DNA of 54,737 nt from Candidatus Thorarchaeota archaeon. GTDB taxonomy: Archaea; Asgardarchaeota; Thorarchaeia; Thorarchaeales; Thorarchaeaceae. The notes beneath the pieces are model-generated. The model searched no databases. It was given only the letters and a program-made list of their open reading frames with translations, and had not been told where the DNA came from. The stretch spans positions 1 through 54,737 of the forward strand of contig SHMX01000011.1 of NCBI GenBank assembly GCA_008080745.1, read 5' to 3'. This document shows, piece after piece, positions 32,357-40,890 of the stretch; positions within the stretch are counted from its first letter, which is position 1, and every line of letters starts with the position of its first letter. The position numbers were made by a program, and so were the translations under genes.

Positions 32357-33994
32357 CTAGGGCTCTGGAATCATATTACCAGGATTGATGATCCATTTCG
32401 GATCTAATGCCCGTTTCACGGCTTGCATCTCTTCTATTCCTTCCTGTCCGTACATAACTGTTAGAAAATCACGTTTTAGCTTGCCTATCCCATGTTCAGC
32501 AGCAACAGTTCCACCCAGTTCAACAGCACGTTTTGCAAAAAGCATATAGTTATCCATTCCCTGTTTTACTTCTTCATTATTTCGAGGGATCATGTTCACA
32601 TGAAGATGGTTGTCTCCGATATGGCCAAATACAACGTACTCCATACCCTGCTCTTCCAGAGTTTCACGATAGAATTTCAAATAATCACGGAGTGCCTCAT
32701 CAGGGACAGCCATATCAGTACCAATTTTGTGAACCTCGTGATACTTTTGCTTCCTTGAGGCAATAAGTCCATTTACTGTTTCAGGAACGAAATGGCGAAC
32801 TGTTTTCATCTTCTCAAGTTCAGAACGGTCAAGGCCCGCCCAACTCGATTCAGATGATGAATTATGCGCATTCAACATCATCTCAAGACCCACTATTTTC
32901 TCTTCCATATTCTCCTCGGTATAAGCAAACTCAAAGAAAACAATTGCCTTGGTTTCATCAGTAAGAGCGGGTATACGAATTCCAGCAGAACTAGCTTTTT
33001 CACGGATCATTTTGAGTGCATTAGGACCAAAGTATTCCAAAAAGTCCATCTGAACAGGAGATTCTTCCGCACGGACATCATAAACAAACCCAACAGCATC
33101 ATCCTCACTTGGAAAGAACGCCATCACCGTCATGATGTTCTCTGGAAGAGAAACAAGGCCCAGTTCAGCCATCGTAATTACACCGAGAATGCCTTCAGAA
33201 CCTATGAACAAATCAATCAAGTCCATATCAGGTTTGGCAAAAAGACCAGCCGCATTCTTTGTTTCGGGCATAGTATAACTAGGAACCTGAACTTGAGTGA
33301 CATTTCCTTCAGGATGTACAATTTCGAATTTGCCATCTTTAGCTTTGTATTTTCCTCGCTCAATATCTAGGATATCACCTGTTGCGAGTACAACGCGAAG
33401 TCGGAGAATCCAATCTCTAACTGCACCATAGTGGAATGTTCGAGCGCCAGATGCATTACACGCAGTAATACCTCCAATCCAAGCACTCATCTCGGTGGGA
33501 TCGACAGGGAAGGTCATATCATCGGATTCCGAGAGAAAGCGTTCAAGAGCAGACTGCTGGTCAGAAGTACCCTTTCCTTTGAGAATTTCTAGGTCCTTTT
33601 TTGTCACTGCTTTGACTAAATCCTCAAGTAGAACACCTGACTCTGCAGCTATTGAATACCGTTTGTGTTCTTCAGAATATTTCATATACAGCAAATTATC
33701 CATTCTTTCAAGATTAAGTGCAATCCCGCCTAGTGGAACCGCTGCTCCCGTGAGACCAGTACGACCACCTTGGATTGTAACTGGTGTCCCTTTTTCGTGA
33801 GCTTGTCTAAGAATTAATGCAACGTGCTCTTCAGTCGAGGGGAAAAGCAGTTTGTCAGCATCCCCATCAAAGGAATGACTCTCGTCATCTAAATAAAGTG
33901 CATAAGTGTCCTTAATTTCAGCCTTATCGTCAATCACTTTGACCTCAGAAAGGTCAACGGATTCAGGGGAAGTAGCTTGAATGCGATTTGTCAT
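32357..33994 (-). CDS. FAD-linked 2-hydroxyacid dehydrogenase (GlcD / D-lactate dehydrogenase type)
   Basis: About 545 aa. The N-terminal FAD-binding PCMH domain has the pyrophosphate loop G-G-R-T-G-L-T-G-A-A-V-P. The C-terminal FAD-oxidase domain has H-I-G-D-N-H-L-H-V-N with the metal/substrate histidines, and A-A-E-H-G-I-G-K-L-K near the end. Such enzymes oxidise D-lactate, glycolate or D-2-hydroxyglutarate to the 2-oxoacid at the membrane or with ETF. There is no fused iron-sulfur domain and no GlcE/GlcF gene nearby, so the electron acceptor is open. ATG 33994 with GGAG upstream is chosen. A link to the 2-hydroxyacyl-CoA or 2-oxoacid pathways of this window is tempting but unproven. Confidence 0.9.
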   Translation of the reverse strand: MTNRIQATSPESVDLSEVKVIDDKAEIKDTYALYLDDESHSFDGDADKLLFPSTEEHVALILRQAHEKGTPVTIQGGRTGLTGAAVPLGGIALNLERMDNLLYMKYSEEHKRYSIAAESGVLLEDLVKAVTKKDLEILKGKGTSDQQSALERFLSESDDMTFPVDPTEMSAWIGGITACNASGARTFHYGAVRDWILRLRVVLATGDILDIERGKYKAKDGKFEIVHPEGNVTQVQVPSYTMPETKNAAGLFAKPDMDLIDLFIGSEGILGVITMAELGLVSLPENIMTVMAFFPSEDDAVGFVYDVRAEESPVQMDFLEYFGPNALKMIREKASSAGIRIPALTDETKAIVFFEFAYTEENMEEKIVGLEMMLNAHNSSSESSWAGLDRSELEKMKTVRHFVPETVNGLIASRKQKYHEVHKIGTDMAVPDEALRDYLKFYRETLEEQGMEYVVFGHIGDNHLHVNMIPRNNEEVKQGMDNYMLFAKRAVELGGTVAAEHGIGKLKRDFLTVMYGQEGIEEMQAVKRALDPKWIINPGNMIPEP

Positions 33995-34158
33995 AGTCCA
34001 ATTCTCCACAGAGTGACTTAGCATACACCGAACGATGAGAATATCAAAGTTCCCAAATAACACTAAAGGAAAACAAGGGAATGATTATCAAGGAAAAGAA
34101 AGTCTACGAAATATAATCTCTGGCAAACAGAAGACACGAAGCAAGAGGGAAAGAATTC

Positions 34159-35061
34159 ATGAAGATAGCAGCAGTTTCCGATATTCATGTAGCACCAGAT
34201 GGTAGTGATAAAGAACTAGTCAAAGAGATCCATGTAATAGCCAGCGATTATGAACCGGATGTCTTTGTAATTGCAGGAGATATCAGCGATGATAGTAAGA
34301 TTCTCTCTGAAACTCTTGCGACCTTACGACTGAAGAACTGCGTGAATCTCTATGTGCCAGGAAACCACGACATCTGGTTCGAGAAGGAAACCGGACTTAG
34401 CTCGTTGGATAAATACAGCACTGTGATAGGTAAAATTTGTCAAAAGACAGGATTTGCATATCTTCCAGACGAGCCAGAGATTGTGTCAGACACCGCGTTT
34501 GTCGGAAGTATTGGTTGGTATGACTATTCATTCAGAAGTGAGGAGTTTGATATTCCTGAAGAGTGTTTTGAGAGTAAGGAATTCAAAGGAAGTATTTGGT
34601 ATGATGTATTCAGCGTTGATTGGGAATTCTCAGATAGAGAGGCAACCGATCTATTCAATCGCAAACTACAATACGACCTCTCTGTACTCCCAGATGCTGT
34701 TGAAAAAGTAGTTTATGTTTCCCACCACCTTCCATTTCGGGAGATGACCCTGTACAAAAATATACTACCTTGGGACTTTTTCTCAGCTTTCATGGGAGCA
34801 ACATCAACAGGACAGATTCTACAAGAAGAGGAGAGGGTTGTGCTAGCTATAGCAGGCCATAGTCATATCAGAAAAATCCAAAAGATTGAACAAATCACTG
34901 CAATGACAGTACCCATTGGATATGGTAGACCGGAAAATGGAGAATATGAATCATTGGCAAAATCAGGGATAGCTCTTATTGATCTCAACAATGGGGTTGA
35001 GATTCTGGAGTTTGTGACAGGGGATATCTGTGAAGGGATGCCATATCAAAGTACCAGATAA
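34159..35061 (+). CDS. Calcineurin-like metallophosphoesterase
   Basis: A 300-aa enzyme with all five family blocks: D8-I-H (V-S-D-I-H), G-D-I-S-D (about 40-44), G-N-H-D (about 71-74), V-S-H-H-L-P near 190, and G-H-S-H near 235. These residues bind two metals and hydrolyse phosphate esters. ATG 34159 follows GAGGGA. The substrate is unknown; relatives act on phosphoproteins, nucleic acids or nucleotides. It precedes the ArsB/NhaD-type permease by 110 bases on the same strand, and no operon link is certain. Confidence 0.9.
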   Translation: MKIAAVSDIHVAPDGSDKELVKEIHVIASDYEPDVFVIAGDISDDSKILSETLATLRLKNCVNLYVPGNHDIWFEKETGLSSLDKYSTVIGKICQKTGFAYLPDEPEIVSDTAFVGSIGWYDYSFRSEEFDIPEECFESKEFKGSIWYDVFSVDWEFSDREATDLFNRKLQYDLSVLPDAVEKVVYVSHHLPFREMTLYKNILPWDFFSAFMGATSTGQILQEEERVVLAIAGHSHIRKIQKIEQITAMTVPIGYGRPENGEYESLAKSGIALIDLNNGVEILEFVTGDICEGMPYQSTR

Positions 35062-35171
35062 TACACCATTTCAAAGTCGAAGCATTAATGAGTAGGATAA
35101 CTAGCCAAAAGTAACTTGCAATAGCATCATTCAAGTGATAACCAAAATCGTAAACTGAGGAACACCTAAAG

Positions 35172-36479
35172 ATGAACGCCCTAGGAACAGCAATACTGAT
35201 TGTCTTTATTGGGACGTACCTAGTCATCTCCACTGAGAAGGTAAATCGTACAGGTATGTCCTTGCTAGGTATGGCAATTGCAGGCATTGTATTGTGGATT
35301 GCTTCAACCATGGGCATCCCCGGTGGTACCGACTTCGCCCACTATGCCGAACAGATTGAGTGGAGCACTATTCTATTTGTGTTAAGTATGATGATAATTG
35401 TGGCTGTTGCTGGAGCCTCTGGTATGTTCCAGTATATAGCATTGACATTATCCAGGCCTAGTGGAGGAGATCATAAACGACTTTTCATCACGTTTCTGGT
35501 ATTTGTATTTGGTATATCCCTGTTCTTTGATACAGTGTCAACCATGTTGATAATGGCCCCTCTTACCATTGAGGTCTGTAAAGCTTTGGATATTGACTTC
35601 AAGCCCTTTTTGATATGCGAGTCCATCACCTGTAATTTCTCATCTATTCCATCAATTGTAGGAGCTGTACCAAACCTAGTTATTGCTCAGGCAACCAACC
35701 TCAATGCAGGCTTTCTATTCATTTGTTTCATGCCGCTTTCGATAATTCTGTTCCTAGTTACACTTCCACTCTTTTTGAGATGGTATAAAAGCTCCTTTGG
35801 AGTTACAGAACAGTACCGGGTCGAGGCGGTCTTTGATATAGACCCAACAGTGATGATAAAGTCACGTCGCGACTTTTATGCTGCTGTTATTGCGATTGCG
35901 GTATTGGTCATTGGATTTTCCTTAGGACCTACATTCGGGCTTGAGCCGCCTCTCATAGCTCTGGGAATTGCGGCATTCATGCTTCTATTGTCCCATGAAA
36001 GAGCTAACGAGTTTCTGACAAAGGTTGGGTGGGATACCGTCTTCTTCCTTGTGGGCCTATTTGGATTGGTTGTGGCTCTTGAGATTACTGGACTCATTCA
36101 TGAGTTGAGTTTAGCTATTGAGAACTTCATAGGAGATGATGCTGTCGTAGCAACAGTATTCATGGTGTGGATACCTGCTATGCTCTCTGCCTTTCTTGAT
36201 AATCTTCCCGTTTCTGCTGTACTCTCCCCCATTGCTCTGCAATTTGCATCGGTCAGTCCAGTAATTCCTCTGGCGTTAGTATTTGCAGTCAATATTGGAG
36301 GATACATCTTTACGCCTCTTGGCTCACCAGCAAATATGATTGCCATCGCATACTCAGAGGGTGAACATGATCCAATATCATTTGCAGAATTCGTCAAACT
36401 GGGAACTACCGCGGGAATAATACACCTCACAATAGGATCGCTCTGGTTGCTAGGGATCGGAGTACTACTTGGTGGGTAG
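35172..36479 (+). CDS. ArsB/NhaD/citrate-type ion transporter
   Basis: A 435-aa membrane protein of the ion-transporter superfamily with about eleven or twelve helices. Two inverted halves are suggested by F-F-D-T-V-S-T-M-L-I-M-A-P-L-T in the first half and F-L-D-N-L-P-V-S-A-V-L-S-P in the second. Both are hairpin regions typical of ArsB/NhaD/DASS proteins, followed by F-T-P-L-G-S-P-A-N. It could move arsenite, Na+/H+ or a dicarboxylate; no ars genes lie near, so arsenite export is not favoured. ATG 35172 is preceded by GAGG at a long spacing. A GC-rich structured element begins at the very next base after its stop codon. Confidence 0.85.
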   Translation: MNALGTAILIVFIGTYLVISTEKVNRTGMSLLGMAIAGIVLWIASTMGIPGGTDFAHYAEQIEWSTILFVLSMMIIVAVAGASGMFQYIALTLSRPSGGDHKRLFITFLVFVFGISLFFDTVSTMLIMAPLTIEVCKALDIDFKPFLICESITCNFSSIPSIVGAVPNLVIAQATNLNAGFLFICFMPLSIILFLVTLPLFLRWYKSSFGVTEQYRVEAVFDIDPTVMIKSRRDFYAAVIAIAVLVIGFSLGPTFGLEPPLIALGIAAFMLLLSHERANEFLTKVGWDTVFFLVGLFGLVVALEITGLIHELSLAIENFIGDDAVVATVFMVWIPAMLSAFLDNLPVSAVLSPIALQFASVSPVIPLALVFAVNIGGYIFTPLGSPANMIAIAYSEGEHDPISFAEFVKLGTTAGIIHLTIGSLWLLGIGVLLGG

Positions 36480-36577
36480 CGGGCGGCGAATCCACTACGA
36501 AAAGACAGGTGGCGCCCTGTCCCGTGCATGCCGTTGCCGCCGGGAGGACGAACAACTACGGAGACTAGACGCCACTA
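36480..36577. ncRNA. GC-rich structured non-coding element after the permease gene
   Basis: Of bases 36481-36580, 61 of 100 are G or C, in contrast to A+T-rich flanks. Stems visible are GGCGGC (36482-36487)/GCCGCC (36536-36541), and GACAGG (36504-36509)/CCTGTC (36516-36521) with a six-base loop T-G-G-C-G-C. Loop bases can pair with CGCCA at 36570-36574, giving a pseudoknot. Alternative pairings CCCG/CGGG also exist. On the minus strand TTAAATAA lies just upstream and could serve as a TATA box, giving an RNA of about 100 nt that starts near 36576. It matches no RNA family I recognise. On the plus strand it could be a 3'-end structure of the permease message. Confidence 0.45.
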
Positions 36578-36742
36578 TTAAATACACATCCTTTATTTAA
36601 TTATGTTACGTATTGTGACTTTATATTATTAATTTGTTAAACTAATAGCCCCCAATTTTGAGTAAATCAGAGTGACAGACGTTACCACGAAATTTTTCAA
36701 TACGAGCTAGATAGACCATTCTATCCATGAGTGGTGTTCGTC

Positions 36743-37240
36743 ATGCCAAAACGCACAAGATGCCCGCATTGTGACCGTCTTTTTAGCAGAGATGTTATTG
36801 ATGAACACATCAGGAAATGCAGATATAGAGAATATGAGATAAGAACGAGAAGAAGGGTGCCAAGAAGGAAAAATGTAGTTATTGACGGAAACAACTTGGC
36901 ATATTATCTATCTCCTACTGGTACACCAAGATTGAGCAATATTATCAGAGCTCGAAATAGCCTGATCAATGCGGGATATCGACCAGTAGTTATTGTTTCT
37001 GCCGCTCTGAAGTATCGCATCGATGACCCAGACAAACTAAGATCCATGATTCAGGAGAGAAAAGTGATTGAAACAAGGAGAGGTACAAACGACGATCTTG
37101 CAATCATAAATTATGCTCTAAAATATAACACGGATATAGTAAGTAATGATCGATTCCTTGACTATCTTGATAGATATCCCTGGATTCCTGACAGACTAAA
37201 GAAATACCGAATGACTCCCTCTGGTTTAATCTTGATATGA
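36743..37240 (+). CDS. Zinc-finger plus NYN/Zc3h12a-like RNase domain protein
   Basis: A 165-aa protein. The N-terminus has a C2HC zinc finger (C-P-H-C ... H-I-R-K-C, residues about 8-26), then a basic linker R-T-R-R-R-V-P-R-R-K. Residues 43-165 form a PIN/NYN-type nuclease like Zc3h12a/Regnase: V-V-I-D-G-N-N-L-A (first Asp and Asn), a middle segment ending R-G-T-N-D-D-L-A-I, and I-V-S-N-D-R-F-L-D-Y with the last acidic pair. The acidic active site looks complete. ATG 36743 follows GGTG. It precedes the alanyl-tRNA synthetase gene by about 70 bases. Likely a metal-dependent endoribonuclease; its target is unknown. Confidence 0.82.
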   Translation: MPKRTRCPHCDRLFSRDVIDEHIRKCRYREYEIRTRRRVPRRKNVVIDGNNLAYYLSPTGTPRLSNIIRARNSLINAGYRPVVIVSAALKYRIDDPDKLRSMIQERKVIETRRGTNDDLAIINYALKYNTDIVSNDRFLDYLDRYPWIPDRLKKYRMTPSGLILI

Positions 37241-37309
37241 CCTCGTTGTGTACTCTTCGAAAGCATTAAAATTAGTACCGAAAATCAAACTTGAACGTCT
37301 TAGTGAGTA

Positions 37310-39109
37310 GTGAAGAAAATGAAAATCGACGAGTTACGCCAGAAGTATTTGGACTTTTTCAAAGAGAAGGATCACAAAGTCATAGGTTCGGCATCCCTGA
37401 TGCCTGAGAATGATCCCACTGTTCTCTTCACTACTGCAGGTATGCATCCTCTGGTTCCATTCCTATTAGGACAGAAGCATCCACAGGGAAAGAGACTGGT
37501 GGATGTCCAGAAATGTATCCGTACTACCGATATTGATGATGTTGGTGACACAACTCATCTTACATTCTTTGAGATGCTAGGAAACTGGAGTCTCGGCGAT
37601 TACTGGAAAGAAGAAGCTATAACATGGAGTTATGAATTCCTTACTTCCAAAAAATGGCTAGGACTGAATCCTGATACTTTATCAGTGACTGTATTTGAGG
37701 GTGATGACGATGCTCCTCGTGATGAAGAATCAGCAGAGATTTGGAAAAGGATAGGAATTCCTGAGGAACGAATATATTACTTACCAAAGAAAGATAATTG
37801 GTGGGGACCAGCGGGACAGACAGGACCATGTGGTCCTTGTACTGAGATGTTCATCGAAGTCAAAGAAATACCCAAATGCAGTCCAGATTGTAGACCCGGT
37901 TGTAGCTGTGGTCACTTTGTGGAAATCTGGAACGATGTGTTCATGCAATACAACAAGCAACAAGATGGTACATATGTCCAACTTAAGCAGAAGAATGTAG
38001 ACACGGGAATGGGCGTTGAGAGGACAGCAGCAATGCTCCAAGGAGTGCCTACAGTATACGATACTGATGCATTCACGCCTTTGATAGCGAAGATCAGAGA
38101 GCATTTTGAAAAAGAAGAAGAGTCTGAAGAGGACCTCAAATACATTCGAATCATCGTAGACCACGTTAAATCTGCAGTTATGATAATGGCTGATGATCGA
38201 AAGATTGCACCCTCAAACGTTGAACATGGCTACATTGTACGCAGACTCATTAGAAAAGCGATTCTTGGATTTGATAGATTAGAGATAGAGAATGATCTAA
38301 TGAAAGATCTCGCTGAAATTGTCATAGAGATGTACAAGGATGTCTATGACGAAGTTGAACGGAATCGCGATTTTGTTATGGAGAATTTAGATCGCGAAGC
38401 AAAGAAGTTTAGGAGAACCCTCCGAAAAGCGCTTAGAAAATTCAATCGTATCTACGATGATAAAGGAAAAATTACAGGAGAAGATGCCTTTCTGCTCTTT
38501 ACAAGCTTTGGTCTACCAATAGAAATGACAAAAGACCTTGCTGAAGAAAGAGGGTTCAAAATTGATATGCAGACATTCCGGGAGGAATTCGAACAACATC
38601 GAGATGTTTCAAGAAGTGGAAGTGAGAAGAAATTCAGAGGTGGACTTGCGGATCATAGTGAAATCATAACCAAACTTCATACTGCAACACACCTCCTTCA
38701 AGCAGCCCTAAGGAAAGTATTAGGTGACGCTGTAAAACAAAATGGGAGTAACATCACAAAAGATCGTCTCAGATTCGATTTCACCTTTCCCAGAAAACTT
38801 ACCACTGAAGAACTGAAGGAAGTAGAAGAGTTGGTCAACAAGGTCATTGATAGAGATTTGAAAGTGACCCAAAAATTCATGCCATTGGACGAAGCATTAG
38901 AGAAAGGAGCACTAGCGTTCTTCAAAGACACCTACGGAGAGGAGGTCTCAGTCTATTCGGTTGGAGATTTCAGTATGGAAGTCTGTGGGGGACCTCATGT
39001 CGAACATACATCGGTTTTAGGACATTTCAAAATCAAAAAGCAGGAAAACATTGGTGCAGGTCTAGTGAGAATCAGAGCAATTGTAGAGCCTGAAAAGGCA
39101 TCGGCGTAA
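37310..39109 (+). CDS. alaS: Alanyl-tRNA synthetase, short bacterial-type, lacking C-Ala domain
   Basis: Charges tRNA-Ala and edits mischarged Ser/Gly. The catalytic domain begins with the bacterial pattern D-E-L-R-Q-K-Y-L-D-F-F, then A-S-L-M-P-E-N-D-P-T-V-L-F-T-T-A-G-M and F-F-E-M-L-G-N-W-S. The insert C-S-P-D-C-R-P-G-C-S-C-G-H is also bacterial in style. The editing domain has H-T-A-T-H near 457-461 and C-G-G-P-H near 559-563, so its four metal ligands are present. The protein stops at 599 aa, 36 residues after the last motif. The C-terminal C-Ala domain of usual 850-920-aa enzymes is absent. GTG 37310 or ATG 37319 is the start. It lacks the Cys-rich N-terminus I expect for archaeal AlaRS, which suggests transfer from bacteria with compact AlaRS. 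Confidence 0.93.
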   Translation: MKKMKIDELRQKYLDFFKEKDHKVIGSASLMPENDPTVLFTTAGMHPLVPFLLGQKHPQGKRLVDVQKCIRTTDIDDVGDTTHLTFFEMLGNWSLGDYWKEEAITWSYEFLTSKKWLGLNPDTLSVTVFEGDDDAPRDEESAEIWKRIGIPEERIYYLPKKDNWWGPAGQTGPCGPCTEMFIEVKEIPKCSPDCRPGCSCGHFVEIWNDVFMQYNKQQDGTYVQLKQKNVDTGMGVERTAAMLQGVPTVYDTDAFTPLIAKIREHFEKEEESEEDLKYIRIIVDHVKSAVMIMADDRKIAPSNVEHGYIVRRLIRKAILGFDRLEIENDLMKDLAEIVIEMYKDVYDEVERNRDFVMENLDREAKKFRRTLRKALRKFNRIYDDKGKITGEDAFLLFTSFGLPIEMTKDLAEERGFKIDMQTFREEFEQHRDVSRSGSEKKFRGGLADHSEIITKLHTATHLLQAALRKVLGDAVKQNGSNITKDRLRFDFTFPRKLTTEELKEVEELVNKVIDRDLKVTQKFMPLDEALEKGALAFFKDTYGEEVSVYSVGDFSMEVCGGPHVEHTSVLGHFKIKKQENIGAGLVRIRAIVEPEKASA

Positions 39110-39128
39110 GATAGATGAGATATATCGC

Positions 39129-40022
39129 TCACTTGATTTCGCTATACGCTTGAAAGAAACTCTCTGGGCCATCAACAATGGTCTGAACCAGTTGATTACG
39201 TCCTAGTTTTTTATCAATGCTCTCAGCCATATGAGCGCCGGTGATGTACCACAGACGCTTATTGCGTCCACTCATTACCTCCAGGATTTCCATATCATCT
39301 GAAGTTAATTCACGAATAGGGGTGTCCTTCAGGTCACGATATGTCTTGAAATATTCATTTACACGTTCTTTACGTACTTTCGAATCAATGAGAGCCTGAT
39401 AATCCTCATGGCTAAGCCCCTTCTGTTCGAGGCGTATTGCCATTGGAGCATATACTGCAAGTCCCTCTAAATGTGTTGCATATCGTACAGCTGATAACAA
39501 ATCAGAGGTCTTTTTCAAATCTGCCAGTGTAAAAATAGGATTATAGTGGGTATAACCAGCATGGTGTAATTCATGCATTGACATGTACAGTAACTCACGA
39601 TGATCCTCTTGGAAAAAGCTATGTCCTAAATTGATGAGCGCAGATCCCTCAGATACAATTCCTATATCATAGCCAAAATTTGCATAAAGTGTGCAACTGA
39701 TAGATTTTGTTGAGGGAAGATATCTCTTCAATCGTCTGAATATCTCTTGGAGTTCATTATTGCTCTCTTCTAGAAAATTCACGCAATCACGAATAGCATG
39801 AACAATCGATTCATTTCCCAAATACCGATTTAGTATATCAGTCCAAAATTTATGAATATCATAATTGGTGTTTCCAAAATTCTTAGCATGGGTATACGTA
39901 TGTTTTGCTGCAGGATGACTCACAATTTTTTCTATCTGTGGTGAGCCAGAAAGATACTCTATCACAAACTCCGCAAATGAAAGGTCAACATCAATAACAA
40001 TGCCCAATTGGATATACCCCAT
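39129..40022 (-). CDS. Putative zinc metallopeptidase with HExxH motif
   Basis: A 297-aa soluble protein with M-H-E-L-H-H-A-G (HExxH, residues about 149-153). Near 184 H-L-E-G-L-A-V-Y may supply a third, glutamate, ligand, as in gluzincin-like DUF families. The first 25 residues are hydrophobic/acidic but do not form a clean signal peptide. It lies two bases after the upstream MBL-fold gene, so the pair is an operon. No substrate can be assigned. The spacing between HExxH and E-G-L-A is about 30 residues, compatible with the fold, but the call rests mainly on these two motifs. Confidence 0.65.
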   Translation of the reverse strand: MGYIQLGIVIDVDLSFAEFVIEYLSGSPQIEKIVSHPAAKHTYTHAKNFGNTNYDIHKFWTDILNRYLGNESIVHAIRDCVNFLEESNNELQEIFRRLKRYLPSTKSISCTLYANFGYDIGIVSEGSALINLGHSFFQEDHRELLYMSMHELHHAGYTHYNPIFTLADLKKTSDLLSAVRYATHLEGLAVYAPMAIRLEQKGLSHEDYQALIDSKVRKERVNEYFKTYRDLKDTPIRELTSDDMEILEVMSGRNKRLWYITGAHMAESIDKKLGRNQLVQTIVDGPESFFQAYSEIK

Positions 40023-40024
40023 TG

Positions 40025-40762
40025 CTATTCATAATTAGGAATCCTATGAATAAGCATATACGCTTTTGCTAATTTTCCAACTTTTTCAGCTTCTTCAAGA
40101 CAGAGATGGACCCGTCTTTTAGTTTCTGGCATTTCTAAGTGGGTCGCCTCTATTATTGCAATATCAGCACCCCGCACTCCAGCTTCCAGAGAATCACAAT
40201 GACGTGTATCACCACTATAGGCAACAATGCTCTGACCAATTCGAATCCTATATCCTAAAGCGGGCATGAAAATGTCGTCCTCGGTTATATTTTCGAGACC
40301 ATAGTGTTTGACTTCAAACGCACGAGTCTTGAAGAAATCAGTATCAAAACCCGAACCATCGAACAACTCATGATACCAAATATCAAAAGGTAAACTCTCT
40401 CGATAGTTGGATCGGAAAAAAGTGACAATCTCCTCTACTTCTTTACATCCCTTTGGAATTAGTATGTTAAGAGGTAGGGTACGGCCCATCATACGCATAT
40501 ATCCAAGTAATGTGTAGAGACCACCCATATGATCGAAATGGCCGTGACTAAAGGCAATAACATCAATCTCATTCACAATTCTATTCCCATATATGTCTAG
40601 AAGATCACGAGTTGTTCCATCTCCTGCATCCAACAACATCATTTTTCCTGTGAATTTAGAGTATAGAACTATAGTACTGCTTATTCCAGCAGCACTAAAT
40701 GGAACTGTTGCTTTTAGTTCATCATTTTCCCATTCCATATCATTTTCTTTGTTTTCTGTCAT
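40025..40762 (-). CDS. Metallo-beta-lactamase-fold hydrolase, RNase Z-like
   Basis: About 245 aa. MBL motifs are complete: motif 2 F-S-H-G-H-F-D-H-M-G-G, an Asp in Y-S-G-D-T-R-H, I-E-A-T-H and a late H in Y-M-L-I-H. This arrangement is that of RNase Z/ElaC-type or phosphodiesterase-type MBL proteins. The protein is shorter than most RNase Z and lacks an obvious exosite arm. ATG 40762 is chosen over GTG 40771. It is cotranscribed with the HExxH protein downstream. tRNA 3' processing is possible, but a small-molecule phosphodiesterase or hydrolase is equally likely. Confidence 0.82.
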   Translation of the reverse strand: MTENKENDMEWENDELKATVPFSAAGISSTIVLYSKFTGKMMLLDAGDGTTRDLLDIYGNRIVNEIDVIAFSHGHFDHMGGLYTLLGYMRMMGRTLPLNILIPKGCKEVEEIVTFFRSNYRESLPFDIWYHELFDGSGFDTDFFKTRAFEVKHYGLENITEDDIFMPALGYRIRIGQSIVAYSGDTRHCDSLEAGVRGADIAIIEATHLEMPETKRRVHLCLEEAEKVGKLAKAYMLIHRIPNYE

Positions 40763-40814
40763 GAATATCACGTAGACCTTGCAATGTAACTCAAATGAAT
40801 GAAATTACGATAGA

Positions 40815-40879
40815 GTCAAGAAAAAGAGGGAACATGAGGCAACAAAAACGTGTCGAATCACACGATGTTGCTACCTCAT
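40815..40879 (-). terminator. Stem-loop terminator of the zinc-ribbon membrane protein gene
   Basis: Two stacked stems: ATGAGG-CAAC pairs with GTTG-(CTA)-CCTCAT outside, and CGTGT/ACACG inside (40849-40853 with 40860-40864). On the minus strand the hairpin is followed by GTTCCCTCTTTTTCTTG. It starts 12 bases after the stop at 40891. Confidence 0.65.
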
Positions 40880-40890
40880 TTTGTAGAGAT

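Noticed and set aside
35172-36479. Calling the permease an arsenite pump (arsB)
   Set aside because: The ion-transporter superfamily shares this fold, and there is no arsR, arsA, arsC or arsM in the window.
36480-36577. Relation of CCGTTGCC...GGGAGGAC in this element to the similar string at 31-46
   Set aside because: Sixteen matching bases with a gap in GC-rich DNA can arise by chance in 55 kb, and the reading frames differ.
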